A DNA stretch of 64,000 nt from Euborellia annulipes (Eukaryota; Arthropoda; Insecta; Dermaptera; Anisolabididae). Below the pieces are notes generated by a model. The model was not told where the DNA came from, ran no database searches, and saw nothing but the letters and a program-made list of their open reading frames with translations. The DNA is taken from NCBI GenBank assembly GCA_023213315.1, contig JAKCPI010015589.1:1-64000 (forward strand), in the 5' to 3' direction. Position numbers and translations under genes: made by a program. Positions 32,037 through 43,109 of this stretch are shown piece after piece (position 1 is the first letter of the stretch; each line of letters begins with the position of its first letter).

Positions 32037-32709
32037 TAGGGCTCGGATTTCGCCCTATTTGCCTTTTTTTAATTTATGGCTTAAAATTTAGGCCAATATG
32101 ATATGTATACTTTTCATGGAATTCTGAATAAAATAGGAGGCATTTGTTAGTGCCTATAATGCCTATTTTGGCCGATTTTTGGGTTTTAGTGCCTATTTCA
32201 TCTATAAATGCCTTTTTTAGTGCCTATTTTAAGTTCAAATAGCCAATTTCAATTTTTTACGAGCTATACTTAGGGTAAATTTAAAATTTTTTGAATTATC
32301 AAGAAAATATTTCAAAGGGGGGGAAGGGTAATTACCCCCCCCCCCGAGATTTGAAAAAAAATACTTTTTTTCGAAAAAAAAAAATTTATTTTTAATGTAA
32401 AATTTTAAAAATTAGTACTTAAAAATTTGATTTCTATTTATATTCTGCCAAACAAGTACAGAATGCGCCTTTAAATTACCGAAATTAAGAAAAAATTGTG
32501 TGCTGTGCGACTAGTCACACCAGATTACCAAAAATAAGACATCAATTTTTTAAATTTTTTATATTATTTCTTAATTTCTGCCTTTTAAGTGCCTTTTTAA
32601 GTGCCTATTTTTACAATAAATGCCTTTTTAAGTGCCTATTTTAATAATTTTTAGTGCTTAGTTGCCTGCCTATTTTAAAGATTTTTAGTGCCTATAAATC
32701 CGAGCCCTA
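32037..32709 (-). mobile_element. hAT-type MITE, copy 2, perfect 8-bp TSD
   Basis: Inverted relative to copy 1. Same ends, with the perfect duplication GTAATCAC at 32029-32036 and 32710-32717, fitting the nTnnnnAn hAT target pattern. It carries the same internal hairpin A relic, so that insertion preceded amplification. Confidence 0.85.
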
Positions 32710-32719
32710 GTAATCACAC

Positions 32720-33185
32720 ATACACAAAGAAAAAAAGAAATTTTATTTTGGTCGTCAAAGTTGACAGTCTTCAAAAATCATAACCTATAAAAAGTTATTT
32801 ATCTTTCCCTGAACGGGCGCAGCGCGCTACTTTATGATTTATTATTTATTCTAAAACTTGTTTATTTATTCGGGGGGTTTTTATCTATCTTCTACCCCCC
32901 CCCCCCCCCCCCGCCAACACTCCCTTGACACAAATAAATGGTCATTTATTAAAATTGCATTCATTCTAAAAGCAATACGAAATGAAATGGGGGAGGGGGA
33001 GAGGCTAATAACCTATTTAGATTAATAAATAGGCAAATAGTGCTTAATTAGTTGGGGAATTGACAGTCTAACTACGCGTACCATAGAGAGAGAGGAATTT
33101 AAACTATTTAATCTCTCTCTCTTTTATTAACCTGTCTACCTGAGTCTATATATATGGAATTTGTTTGTTCTTTTATTTATTTATT
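32720..33185. other. no gene seen
   Basis: (C)17-type tract at 32895-32912, purine tract at 32989-33001 and (TTTA)n near 33175. Confidence 0.4.
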
Positions 33186-33603
33186 TATTTATTACTTTCT
33201 CTTATCTCTATATGTTAATATATAGAGAGAGAAAGTATTGGATTCATGTCAAAAATTCGATGTCGAGATTTTGATGGATATACACGTTTTGAAGACCCTA
33301 AATTCAAAAAAATACTTTCTCTCTCTATATTTCATATATGGACCCTGTTATGCATTAGTGTGTCAAGCGCCAAAAAAAAATTAAAAATTGAGTTAAGCAC
33401 GGAATATTGTTTCAAATGCTATAATTAATGAAATATGTCCTAAAAAAATTTATATTTAATGTTACTTGCAAAATTGACAAAAAAATTTATATATAATCCA
33501 ATGAAAACAAAAAATTTTAATGTTAATTTTCTCAAATCTCGGTAGCTGGCGCTTGACACACTAATGCGTAACAGGGTCCATATAGGGTAAGAGAAAGTAA
33601 AAA
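33186..33603 (-). repeat. composite repeat fragments, hairpin B split by MITE
   Basis: Hairpin B at 33195-33240 is followed by a second broken hairpin B (33310-33339 and 33580-33602) whose loop received the GGACCC MITE. Confidence 0.65.
33340..33579. mobile_element. GGACCC-ended MITE, copy 1
   Basis: Inverted ends of about 32 bp: GGACCCTGTTATGCATTAGT then GTGTCAAGCGCC. ATAT flanks it on both sides; removing it with one ATAT restores the hairpin B loop seen at 26219. Confidence 0.8.
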
Positions 33604-33755
33604 GAGGTTTAGTCTGTGTTCAATTTAAAGCATTAAGAAATTGAGCTAGGAGGTTGAAATTTTATATTTAAGTTAGACATTCCCCTGGCACTTGACACGA
33701 AGCTTTTAAACAAAATCAGCCAAAGAGTACTAGAACTTTACTGATTCACTTTTTA

Positions 33756-34215
33756 CTTTCTCTTACCTCTATATATATGTTAATATATATAGAGAGAGAA
33801 ACTATTGGATTCATGTCAAAAATTCGATGTCGAGATTTTGATGGATATACACGTTTTGAGGTCCCCTGAATCCAAAAAGTGGTTTTCGCGACATGGTCTG
33901 TCTGTGTGTCTGTGTGTGTGTGTGTGTCTGTGAACAAAATATCTCAAGAACGAAAAGAGCTAGGAGGTTGAAATTTTATATTTAAGTTAGCCACCCCCAT
34001 GGGACGTGACACGAAGCTTTTGAACAAAATCGACCAAAGAGTACTAGTGCTTTACTGATGCACTTTTTCAGTTTGTTTCGATTTTCTCAAAATTCGCTCT
34101 AACAATTTTGATTAAAATTCAAAAATCAATTATTTTTTAGATGCATTTAGATACAAATGTATATTCTTATTTTGTCATTGAAATATTCTGAAGCACACTT
34201 TACTCTTGTACGTCA
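33756..34215 (-). repeat. composite repeat, hairpin B side
   Basis: Hairpin B (33760-33808), (GT)n at 33900-33930, then inner landmarks as far as CATAGAAAAGATA. Truncated where the next foldback begins. Confidence 0.7.
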
Positions 34216-34880
34216 TAGAAAAGATATAGTCGGAGAGCTGGCGACAAAAATGGGCAAGAGTTTTCTGAAGTCTAATATTTTCAGAATAGGTTGCATTTTA
34301 GTAATAGAAAGATACTCTAGAGTCAGAACTTGCAATACCGGTGCGTTTAGCGGGAATACACCGGGAAAATATTTTTTCGCAAATATCTCAAAAACTATGC
34401 GATTTTCCGGAAAAATTCATCTATACGAAATTAAACGAAATTAAATTACAATCAAAAATGCTCTAGTACATAATCACGTTAAAGTGAACGGTTCGGGAGA
34501 TGTAGAGAGGTAAAACTTGTAATTCATATGAAAGGAGACAATGATATAGAGAAATATTTATATCTTGTTACCATGACAACCATTGTTAGAATTACACATT
34601 TTACCTCTCTCCATCTTCCGAATCATTCATTTTAGCGTGATTATGTACTTGGTCATTTTTATTTGAAATTTAATTTCAATTATTTTTGTATAGATGAATT
34701 TTTGCGGAAAAGCGCATAGTTTTCGAGATATTTGCGAAAAACCATCTTCCCGCAACTGTACCGGCTTATTCCCGCTAAACGCCCCGGTACTGGAAGTGCT
34801 GACTCTAGAGTATCTTTCAATCACTAAAATGCAATCTAATCTGAAAATATTAGCCTTCAGAACATCTTTGTTTATGTTTG
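34216..34880. mobile_element. foldback element with shared arm peptides
   Basis: Arms of about 270 bp (34250-34480 and 34625-34870), inverted and about 80% alike by eye. Both arms, each read from its outer end inwards, encode NIFR, CILVIERYSRV and TGAFSGN-P, which follows from the inversion and does not prove a gene. The centre includes a composite-repeat piece TTGTTACCATGACAACCAT. Confidence 0.55.
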
Positions 34881-34899
34881 TATATGTCCTCAAATGCCG

Positions 34900-35300
34900 T
34901 AAAAGATAATCTCTTTTAATTTAATTTCTCGTCTTTTAAAAGATAAAATTATATTAATTTAAATAATAAAATAGTTGAAACTTAATAAACACACGTCGCT
35001 GTCAGAAACTTAAAACAGAAGCCATCTCATCTCTCTTGACATACTGTATATTAATATTTCCAAGTATAATGTAATTATAAAAGAAATTTGACATGTGACC
35101 TGACAGTTGCGTCTCACTCCCTCCCCTTCCGCCTTCGTTTGCTCGTCGGGTTTAGAACAATTATTATTATACATCACACACAGCGACAGACAGACCTCGA
35201 TCATGTTAAAGCTGATGATACATTTCTTTTTAATTAAACCCAGAGTGGAATTTAAACTAAATAAAAAATAATATATTAAACAAACTAATCGCCCACAGGG
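34900..35300. other. no gene seen
   Basis: AT-rich with one pyrimidine-rich patch at 35110-35140. Confidence 0.35.
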
Positions 35301-35310
35301 GTGCATAATT

Positions 35311-35544
35311 GGACCCTGTTATGCATTAGTGTGTCAAGCGCCAAAAAAAAAAATTAAAAATTGAACGGAATATTGTTGCAAATATTTTTTTTATGAAACA
35401 TGTCCTAAAAAAATTTATATTTAATGTTACTTGCAAAATTGACAAAAAAATTTATATATAATCCAATGAAAACAAAAAACTTTAATGTTAATTTTCTCAA
35501 ATCTCGGTAGCTGGCGCTTGACACACTAATGCGTAACAGGGTCC
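35311..35544. mobile_element. GGACCC-ended MITE, copy 2
   Basis: Same ends as copy 1, flanked by AATT on both sides. The interior matches copy 1 closely (ATGTTACTTGCAAAATTGAC), apart from small indels. Confidence 0.8.
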
Positions 35545-35599
35545 AATTATAAAATTTCGAATTAAATAAAAACTAACAGTTATTGATAGGAAAACTCAA

Positions 35600-36160
35600 G
35601 ATGTAAGATGTATAATCTTTCAGAAAAAAATATTTCCCTATGAAGTACAAGAGTCAAGTGCGCTTCAAACAATTGCAAAATGGACATTTTAAAGAGCAAA
35701 ATAATTGAATTATAGATGTTGATCAGAATCTGACACTTTTATTAAATTTCTTTTCATCACATAATGTTGTTTTGTACATTTTCATTGATATTAATGTTTT
35801 TTCTATTGTTATTTTGTATTTGTATATTGTATATTTGATATGACAATTTTATAAAAGAACTCTCACTCTGAATTTTCTTGACATTAAACATTTTAATAGT
35901 AATAAGATAAAAAAAAATCTGGTGTTCTGTGCTTGTCACACCAGATTTTTCGTGTCGACATGTATTTAGTTCCGCCGATATATTAGAAGATTTATAACCA
36001 TGGCAAAATATTTATATTTTGTTACCCTTCTGAAGATTTCAATGTCAAAATGAGAATATACATTTTAAAGAGCATCTAAAAAATAATTGATTTTTAAATT
36101 TTAATCAGAATTTGGAGCGAATTTAGGGAAAATCGGAAAAAATTGAAAAAGTACAGTGAG
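35600..36160 (+). repeat. composite repeat fragments
   Basis: A diverged inner piece (35610-35700), then half of hairpin A (35905-35950) and inner landmarks to AAAGTACAGTGAG. Confidence 0.6.
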
Positions 36161-36289
36161 GGTCAATATTAAGTCCCACCCATGCGTTTTCTACTTGTGA
36201 TTATTTATTGTTATTATTTATTATTATTTATATTGATTATTATTATTATTTGGAAATTTTTTAGGTTTTAACCATGAAAGTTTCTATTA

Positions 36290-36350
36290 AAAATCTGGTG
36301 TGACTGGCGCACAGCACACAACTTTCTCTTACCTTCGGTAATCGAAGTGG
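36290..36350 (+). repeat. half hairpin A
   Basis: Left arm only (TCTGGTGTGACTGGCGCAC to CTTCGGTAATCGAA), then unrelated AT-rich sequence to 36660 with no gene seen. Confidence 0.6.
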
Positions 36351-36667
36351 AATGGAAATTTAACGTTAGAATTAAAACGTTAAGACAAAATGACTTTCTA
36401 GATGATGACTGATTAATTGATTGGTTCGTTGGAAAGAAAACAATGCAAATTACTAAAGGATTAAGAGCCGAGTTTCCTAACATTTTGAAGTTGACGGCAC
36501 CGTTGGGAATAATATTTAACACTAGGGGCACCCTTCCTTGAATTAAAAAAAAAAAAAAAAGTTTAAAATGTAAATTTATTGAAATATTATATAATAAGTT
36601 ACTACACCGTAACGTAAACAGTACTAAAATAAAATACATAAACTACATCATTTCCCGTCTCATGCCA

Positions 36668-37640
36668 GAAAAATCTGGTGTGACTGGCGCACAGCACACA
36701 ACTTTCTCTTACCTTCGGTAATCGAAAGTTGTGTTCTGTGCTTGTCACACCAGATTTTTCGTGTCGACATGCATTTAGTTCCCGACAGTAGGGAATATTT
36801 GAATTCAGATTTTTTTTTTTTTTTTTTTTTTTTAAAAACATTCACACTTTTTTCTCATTCACACTCACATTCACACACACATTCACACAGTCTTTTCGGC
36901 AACTGAGGCCATTTAAGACTTTTTACGATAATCAGTATGTTTAATATATCAATTGTGGGGTCCAGGCATTTTTATTTAAGTCATTTGGTATCCAAATGCC
37001 TTAAATAAAATTATCGGACTGCCTGGGGTTCGAACCCGAGACGTTCGGTATAGAAGGTAGGCACGCTACCAACTACTCCAAGCCCCTTGGGCTTTTGAAT
37101 TCAGATGTAAAATTTATAAGTATGGGAAAATATTTATATTTTGTTACCATGGCAACCATTTCTCCTATCTTTCCTATGAAGCACAAGAGTAAAGTGTGCT
37201 TCAAACAATTTTGAGGGCAAAACGAGAATATACATTTGAAAGAGCATCTAAAAAATAATTGATTTTTGAATTTTCATCAAAATCGTTGGAGCAAATTTTG
37301 AGGAAATCGAAAAAAACTGAAAAAGTACATCAGTAAAGTACTAGTACTCTTTGGTCGATTTTGTTCAAAAGCCTTGTGTCACGTCCCAGGGGGGTGCCTA
37401 ACTTAAATATAAAATTTCAACTTCCTAGCTCTTTTTGTTCTTGAGATATTTTGTTCACAGATACACAGACAGACACACACACACACAGACAGACCATGTC
37501 GCGAAAACCACTTTTTTGGGTTCAGGGGACCTCAAAACGTAAAGATCCATCAAAATCTCGACATCGAATTTTTGACATGAATCCAATACTTTCTCTCTCT
37601 ATATATTAACATATATATAGAGGTAAGAGAAAGTTAAAAC
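36668..37640 (+). repeat. composite two-hairpin repeat, complete, with SINE
   Basis: Hairpin A 36672-36758, a SINE (36811-37094), every inner landmark and hairpin B 37588-37636. Without the SINE it is about 690 bp, the best guide to the full unit. Confidence 0.8.
36811..37094 (-). mobile_element. tRNA-derived SINE with 12-bp TSD
   Basis: Poly-T, (CA)n, head with GGTTCGAACCCGAG. The perfect duplication TTGAATTCAGAT lies at 36799-36810 and 37095-37106. Confidence 0.85.
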
Positions 37641-37814
37641 AAAACAGCATAATTTATTCTAAAACACACACGCGAATCTTTTTTTTTTCTTTATCCTTTG
37701 TATCATAGAAAGAGATCGTTTTTTCATGCCCTTTATTCGCTAAACCGCGCTTATAAAATACTTCCTAAATAAATATTTTTTTTATTTTTATTTTTTCCTC
37801 TTTAATTGTAAAAA

Positions 37815-37910
37815 GCGGTGTGAGTGGTCGCCGCACAGCACACAACTTTCTTTTACCTTCGATAATTGAATCTGTGCTCACCCCACCTGATTTTTTTTTG
37901 CCGACATATA
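37815..37910 (+). repeat. diverged hairpin A
   Basis: GGTGTGAGTGGTCGCCGCAC ... CCCCACCTGATTTTT. Much more diverged than the copy at 36668. Confidence 0.5.
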
Positions 37911-38124
37911 TTTAGTTAAATTAAATTAATTAGTTAAATATTTTTCGAGATCTATATATTTGAAAAAGATAATAGTATTCAAAATACCTCGATTCGGACT
38001 TAACTAGTTAAAAAGCGGCGGACAAGTGGAAAATTTTTCTTTAAAGTTTTTCACTTTTTCGTTACTAGTTAGTCACTTGCACGACTAACTGCATATAAGG
38101 GGAAGTGAGTTTTATTGGTGTAGG

Positions 38125-38200
38125 TCGAGGGTCCGGTGGTTTGGTGCAATGGACAGAACGCCTATGCTCCGGAAAGGCTGGAGATCCTGGGTTTGTTTTC
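38125..38200 (+). repeat. tRNA-like sequence
   Basis: GGTTTGGTGCAATGGACAG resembles an A box and CTGGGTTTGTTTTCACTGG a poor B box. Probably a SINE head unrelated to the main family. Confidence 0.3.
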
Positions 38201-38275
38201 ACTGGGGCCATGGGATGTTTGACCTCGCCAATAAAAAAACACTCACAGTCTTGTTAAATTAATTAGAGCATATAA

Positions 38276-38538
38276 TAGAGGTGGTCAAGCTCCTTGATAG
38301 TACGAGCAATTTTTCAAATCTTATATTTTTCGCGAGCTATAATAAAATTATAAATATTTTAAAAAGTATGCAAAAAAAGGTATTAAAAAAATTTTTAAGC
38401 AACATTTTTGCCGCCTTGCGGAAAATTTTTCCTTGCGTGGAAAACGATATACTGCGGAAAATTAACATTTATCCAGAGCCACAAATAATAGTTCAAAGAG
38501 CCGCATAAGGCTCGCGAGCCGCAGTTTGACCACCCCTG
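38276..38538. mobile_element. hAT-type MITE
   Basis: Ends TAGAGGTGGTCAAGCTCC and the inverted GTTTGACCACCCCTG. Flanks GCATATAA and GTATATAA are an 8-bp duplication with one mismatch. Sub-terminal GCTCGCGAGCC-type blocks; no transposase. Confidence 0.75.
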
Positions 38539-38549
38539 GTATATAACAA

Positions 38550-39250
38550 TTTTTATTAATTTTTATTTGAGAGATTTAATTATTTAATTAATTTTAAATG
38601 GCTTTGATTTTTTTATTCAGCTTTAATTTTTGATATGGCAAGACTGAATTCAATGCTTTCCAATGGGCAAATTTATTTTCTGGAATTTTTTTTCGCTTCA
38701 CATTTTGAGAATTTGGAGACCTGATTGTTTTTCCTATAACATAACGTCCCCTACTGCAAAATTTTGTTTCAAAATTACTTCCCGTAACGGACACTCCGCT
38801 ATTTGTATATAGATATTGAAGAAAAATGAGGTACCATTTCGTTTGGCGATGATGTATATACATATCCAGGTGTACATACTAGATAAAACATATATATATA
38901 TATTCTAAAGCTTATAGCCATTAAGCATAAACTTACTCTCTCTCTCTCTCTCGGTCTACTAACAATAACATATTACCCTCTGATTTCAAACAATGCGCCA
39001 TTTTGGAACAAATATTTGTATAATAATGATTAATGAATATCTCTCTATGTTTTGCGCGCTTGATATATAAATCGTATATAAACGTCGTAGGAATTGCAAT
39101 AAGGGGGGGGGGGGATGATTCATTTCGGCTATCTATCTATTTGAACGTGCACGATTTAGAGAATGAATGAAAGGGGTGTCCAACAAGGAAATAAAAAAAA
39201 AAATTATCGCCGGGCTTGAAATTATTAATTCATGAAGGAAGGTGAAGAAA
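38550..39250. other. no gene seen
   Basis: (CT)n at 38936-38952 and a G run at 39103-39113. An 89-codon frame at 38594-38863 (minus) has no recognisable features. Confidence 0.35.
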
Positions 39251-39269
39251 AAAGACTTGATTATTTATT

Positions 39270-39310
39270 TATGTCTACGTTTCGAGGACTCTATGTCACC
39301 CATCCTCAGG
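39270..39310 (-). repeat. hammerhead-like relic
   Basis: The minus strand has CTGAGGA, a weak stem II, GAAA, AC/GT and a GTA triplet. Stem I does not pair well. Confidence 0.3.
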
Positions 39311-39397
39311 TCCTTAAAATACAACAATCAACATAACTTTATGTAGACACTATACTACTATAAACTATAATTAGATAAAATTTAAGTATAAAAACAG

Positions 39398-39675
39398 CCC
39401 ACGGGGCGTGGTGTAGAGGTTAGCGTGCTAACCTCATATACCAAACGTCGGGGTTCGGACCCCAGGAGTCCGATGATTTTATTTAAGCCATCTGGATACC
39501 AAATGGCTTAAATAAAAATGCCTGGACCCCCTAATATATATATAAATTCATAAATAACGGTTATCGTAAATGTCTTATATGGCCTGAGCTGCCGAAAAGA
39601 CAGTCTGAATGTGTGTGTGAGTGTGAGTGTGAATGAGAAAAAAGTGTGAATGTCTTTAAAAAAAAAAAAAAAAGT
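39398..39675 (+). mobile_element. tRNA-derived SINE, full length
   Basis: Head GGGGCGTGGTGTAGAGGTTA, B box GGGTTCGGACCCC, body and (GT)/(A)n tail as in the copy at 3974. Confidence 0.8.
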
Positions 39676-39692
39676 ATAAAAATAATAATATA

Positions 39693-40225
39693 AAAAATTT
39701 GGTGTAACTGCTCGCACAGCACACAACTTTCTCTTACCTTCGGTAATCGAAAGTTGTGTTCTGTGCTTGTCACACCAGATTTTTTGTGTCTACATGTATT
39801 TAGTTCCCGACAGTACAGAACATTTGAATTCAGATGTAAAATTTATAAGTATGGGAAAATATTTATATTTTGTTACCATGGCAACCATTTCTCCTATCTT
39901 CCCTATCAAAAGCTTCGTGTCACGTCCCTGGGGGGTGTCTAACTTAAATATAAAAATTCAACCTCCTAGAACTTTTTGTTTTTAAGATATTTTATTCACA
40001 GGCAAACAGACCATGTCACCAAAAAGACTTTTTTTTGGATTCAGGGGACCTCAAAACGTGTATATCCATCAAAATCTCGACATCGAATTTTCGACATGTA
40101 TCCAATACTTTCTCTCTTTTGACTGGGGGTCTGGGTGATCGTTTGGCGCGGTTCTGTCGGCGGAAACTAAATATATCTCGTCACAAAAAAAAAATCTGGT
40201 GTGTCAAGCACAGAACACAACTTTA
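39693..40225 (+). repeat. composite repeat with internal deletion
   Basis: Hairpin A (39697-39782), jump from CTATCTTCCCTATC to AAAAGCTTCGTGTCACGTC (the middle third is missing), on to CCAATACTTTCTCTC. A further half hairpin A lies at 40195-40225. Confidence 0.65.
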
Positions 40226-40254
40226 AGAATTGGTCATTGTGAATTTCAAAGTCT

Positions 40255-40561
40255 CTCATTAACGGTTAATTAATCTCTCGAACGGTGAGGACTTTTAAGA
40301 ACCGAGGCTCTGACAGTGTCGACATTTTGCGGAGTACGCGCGGTACGAGGACGGCCGGTCGATTTATTTTACAAAACTGATCCTGTTGTTCGAAATGAGT
40401 TCACCCAACGAAGTATCGTGTTGCGACATTAAACTCTCTACGAAAGTTTCGTTGAACAGTAATGACAGATTCATTCCCTTCGATTTGAAATACTGTTCAA
40501 CAACGAACACACGATGCTGCACGGTCCACAGCGCCATCGCTACTGAAACTGGGCGCTCCAA
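40255..40561 (-). pseudogene. transposase N-terminal (helix-turn-helix) fragment
   Basis: On the minus strand the frame opens ERPVSVAMALWTVQHRVFVV and continues EQYFKSKG. This is the typical opening of the helix-turn-helix DNA-binding region (DUF4817-like) of mariner-related transposases. After frameshifts the same strand reads GSVL, a stop, NKSTGRPRTARTPQNVDTV and RASVLKSPHRS, which is the TGS-VLK-PGRPRTARTPENVE linker of that family. At least two frameshifts and an in-frame stop show it is inactive. No catalytic domain follows; composite-repeat sequence flanks it on both sides (39693-40225 and 40640-40925). Confidence 0.75.
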
Positions 40562-40639
40562 CGTACAAAAAGGCGTCGCTCAGCAGTCACTGGCAGCTCC
40601 CCTCCACTGGTACTGCGCTACTCAAATCCATGCGTTCTT

Positions 40640-40925
40640 TTTGCACCATCCTGTTGTATTTAGTTTCAGAAGAAATGTTTGCTTAAAAATGTTGCAATGG
40701 CAAAATGACAATATACATTTTAAAGACTATATAAAAAATAATTGAATTTTAATCAAAATCGATGGAGCGAATTTTGAGAAAATCGAAAAAAAAAAAAAAA
40801 AACTGAAAAAGTACATCAGTAAAGTATTATTAGTACTCTTTGGCCGATTTTGATTAAAAGCTCTGCTCCATAATCTTATCTATCTTTATTATCATATACT
40901 GTATAGAGGTAAGAGAAAGTAAAAA
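40640..40925 (+). repeat. composite repeat fragment
   Basis: From TTTAGTTTCAGAAGAAATG through AAAGTACATCAGTAAAGTA to the right arm of hairpin B (AGAGGTAAGAGAAAGTAAAA). Confidence 0.6.
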
Positions 40926-40929
40926 GGCT

Positions 40930-41595
40930 CTCCGCCCACCACTGTCTTCTTAACTATATTTCAAATTTGTTTTTAAATTTGTCTTTTCATATTTGATCAA
41001 GATCAAAAAATTGATAATAATTTCTAAAATGCTATATTTCTGTGATAGAAGACGTTCTCGCAATAAGTATATTTTTTAACTTTTGTCATATTGTAGATCT
41101 AAAATTGATGATATTGATTCAATCAAAATATTATTTCTATTACATACATGGGTTATTTCCGCTTTATTATGTATGGTAAGATGTTCAAACTGCAGAGACA
41201 CTAACACGTTGGCTTTATGAAAAAATAAAGTTAAATATTACGATGATATGAGATAAATAAATAAATAAATAAATGTGATTTATTTATTTATTATTTCTCA
41301 TTCACCACTACATTAATTAAAACTTGATTTGTATGAAGATCGTTAATTTTCAATTAAGAAAAATTTGTGAATTATAAATCATTCGAGTTGTTTGATAAAT
41401 TATCTTAAAATGAAAAAAAAAAAGAGAGAAGGAATGAATGATAAATAACGTTAAAAGAAATTGGGAATGCAAATATTAAATTTTGAGCCTTCGGCGGGGT
41501 TTGACATCCTCGTAACTGGCGCGCCTTTCCTTTCCTGTCTGGATCATCTTCGTTTTAAAATTCCTACATATTATAAGGGGGATATTAACGAATTA
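40930..41595. other. no gene seen
   Basis: (AAAT)n at 41257-41274. A small GC-richer patch at 41485-41555 without a convincing frame. Confidence 0.35.
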
Positions 41596-41696
41596 ACGGA
41601 ATATTTAATGCATTTGGTTGATTTTCATTGATCTTTTAACAATAAATACTTTATAATTATATATCTTTTATAAAAGCATATATATACAGGGTGTCC

Positions 41697-42349
41697 GGTA
41701 AAGAATGGATAACCTTGAAATGTCTTATAGTATAACTTATGGCCGTTCAGAAAAAAAATTGAAACAAAATATATCATAAGTAGTACCTAAGATATGATTT
41801 TTTTAAAAGAAAGGTCTAATTTTTTTACCTTGTTTTACTTTTATGAACACTACGATCAGAAATGAATGGATTCCATCGGTTTGTTGTTATTTTATTATTA
41901 TACACGAACTATGCTAATAGATAAACAGTGAATAGTATGACTAGCTATTGCACTTTTTTATTAAAAAATTTTAATAATAATTTAGTTAGTTTCCGTTTGC
42001 AATTATCGTGATTTACTTTGAATCAGTGTTAAAACGACCACCTGGCTATTTTATTGGAATTTGCTAATTTTTTAATAAAAAAGTGCAATAGCTAGTCATA
42101 CTATTCACTGTTTATCTATTAGCATAGTTCGTGTATAATAATAAAATAACAACAAACCGATGGAATCCATTCATTTCTGATCGTAGTGTTCATAAAAGTA
42201 AAACAAGGTAAAAAAATTAGAACTTTCTTTTAAAAAAATCATATCTTAGGTACTACTTATGATATATTTTGTTTCAATTTTTTTTCTGAACGCCCATAAG
42301 TTATACTATAAGACATTTCAAGGTTATCCATTCTTTACCGGACACCCTG
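41697..42349. mobile_element. TA-flanked foldback MITE (mariner-like)
   Basis: Ends CAGGGTGTCCGGTAAAGAAT are perfectly inverted, and TATA lies on both sides. The arms are about 270 bp and nearly identical, around a spacer of roughly 100 bp. The TA target suggests the Tc1/mariner group. No transposase. A transcript would fold into a very long hairpin. Confidence 0.75.
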
Positions 42350-42494
42350 TATATAAATATAGGCGAGATATAGGCCAAAAGGGGATCAGCTGTTAGACTA
42401 GCCTGCCATCTATTGCAAGAATGCTGAACTAATTTGACAGTTGATTTTTAAATAAATCATCTAAGCTTATTTTAAAAATTTCTTAATTAATATG

Positions 42495-42833
42495 TGTAAG
42501 GGGTTGAGGTTCTTCTCTCATCAAATAAAATTCGGTTTTGTAACTTTAATGAAATTTATTAATTAACACACACAATTAAATATAAAAAGGTTGTAAACTT
42601 GAATAAAGTGAATTTAAAATGAAATTATAAAAAGAGTTGAAGAAAACAAATTGAAGGTTGAAATGCAAGTGTTATCTTGAGGTGAATATAAGTGAGAATG
42701 GAATGGAATTGAAAAACGTGGGAGTACTCCAACCGAGAGTCAGAGTAAAGTCAGAGAGGTTAACACGGAGACCGGCCAGTCAACAGGAGGAGCCAGTCGG
42801 CCCAATGGAGGCCAGTGTGTAGACGTTGTTACA
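42495..42833 (+). mobile_element. solo LTR
   Basis: Begins TGTAAGGGGTTGAGG and ends GTTGTTACA (TG...CA), 339 bp, flanked by the 4-bp duplication TATG. The empty site AATTAATATGTGATTAATAA is seen at 26095 and 52690. AATATAAAAAGG at 42580 may be a TATA element. Family (Gypsy or BEL-like) not determined; strand is by TATA orientation only. Confidence 0.7.
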
Positions 42834-43109
42834 TATGTGATTAATAATAACAATAAATTCATTTTTAAATTTAAAAAAAAATTAAAGATTATTGGGACTG
42901 ATTGTTTTTTTGTATTTGCTTGATAACAAAAAAATTAATTACGATAATTTTTTAATATGTCATTAAACCAATTATAGCTCGATGTCCCAATAATCTCTTA
43001 TGAATTTAATTCATTTAAAAAAAACCGCATTGAAAAATTCCTTATACTAGTCTAGTTTTTTTTTTAAGTACGTTTAGACGCCGATCCTGAACCCCCTTAA
43101 ATAAATATT

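Larger units (their letters stand above)
41600..43096. mobile_element. TTAA-type MITE, copy 2, doubly interrupted
   Basis: The left end is lost; the right end TCCTGAACCCCC is followed by TTAA (43097-43100). It is split by the TA-flanked foldback MITE (41697-42349) and by a solo LTR (42495-42833). Confidence 0.7.

Noticed and set aside
36268..36639. 123-codon minus-strand frame
   Set aside because: Half of it is hairpin A of the composite repeat and the rest is AT-rich sequence without features.
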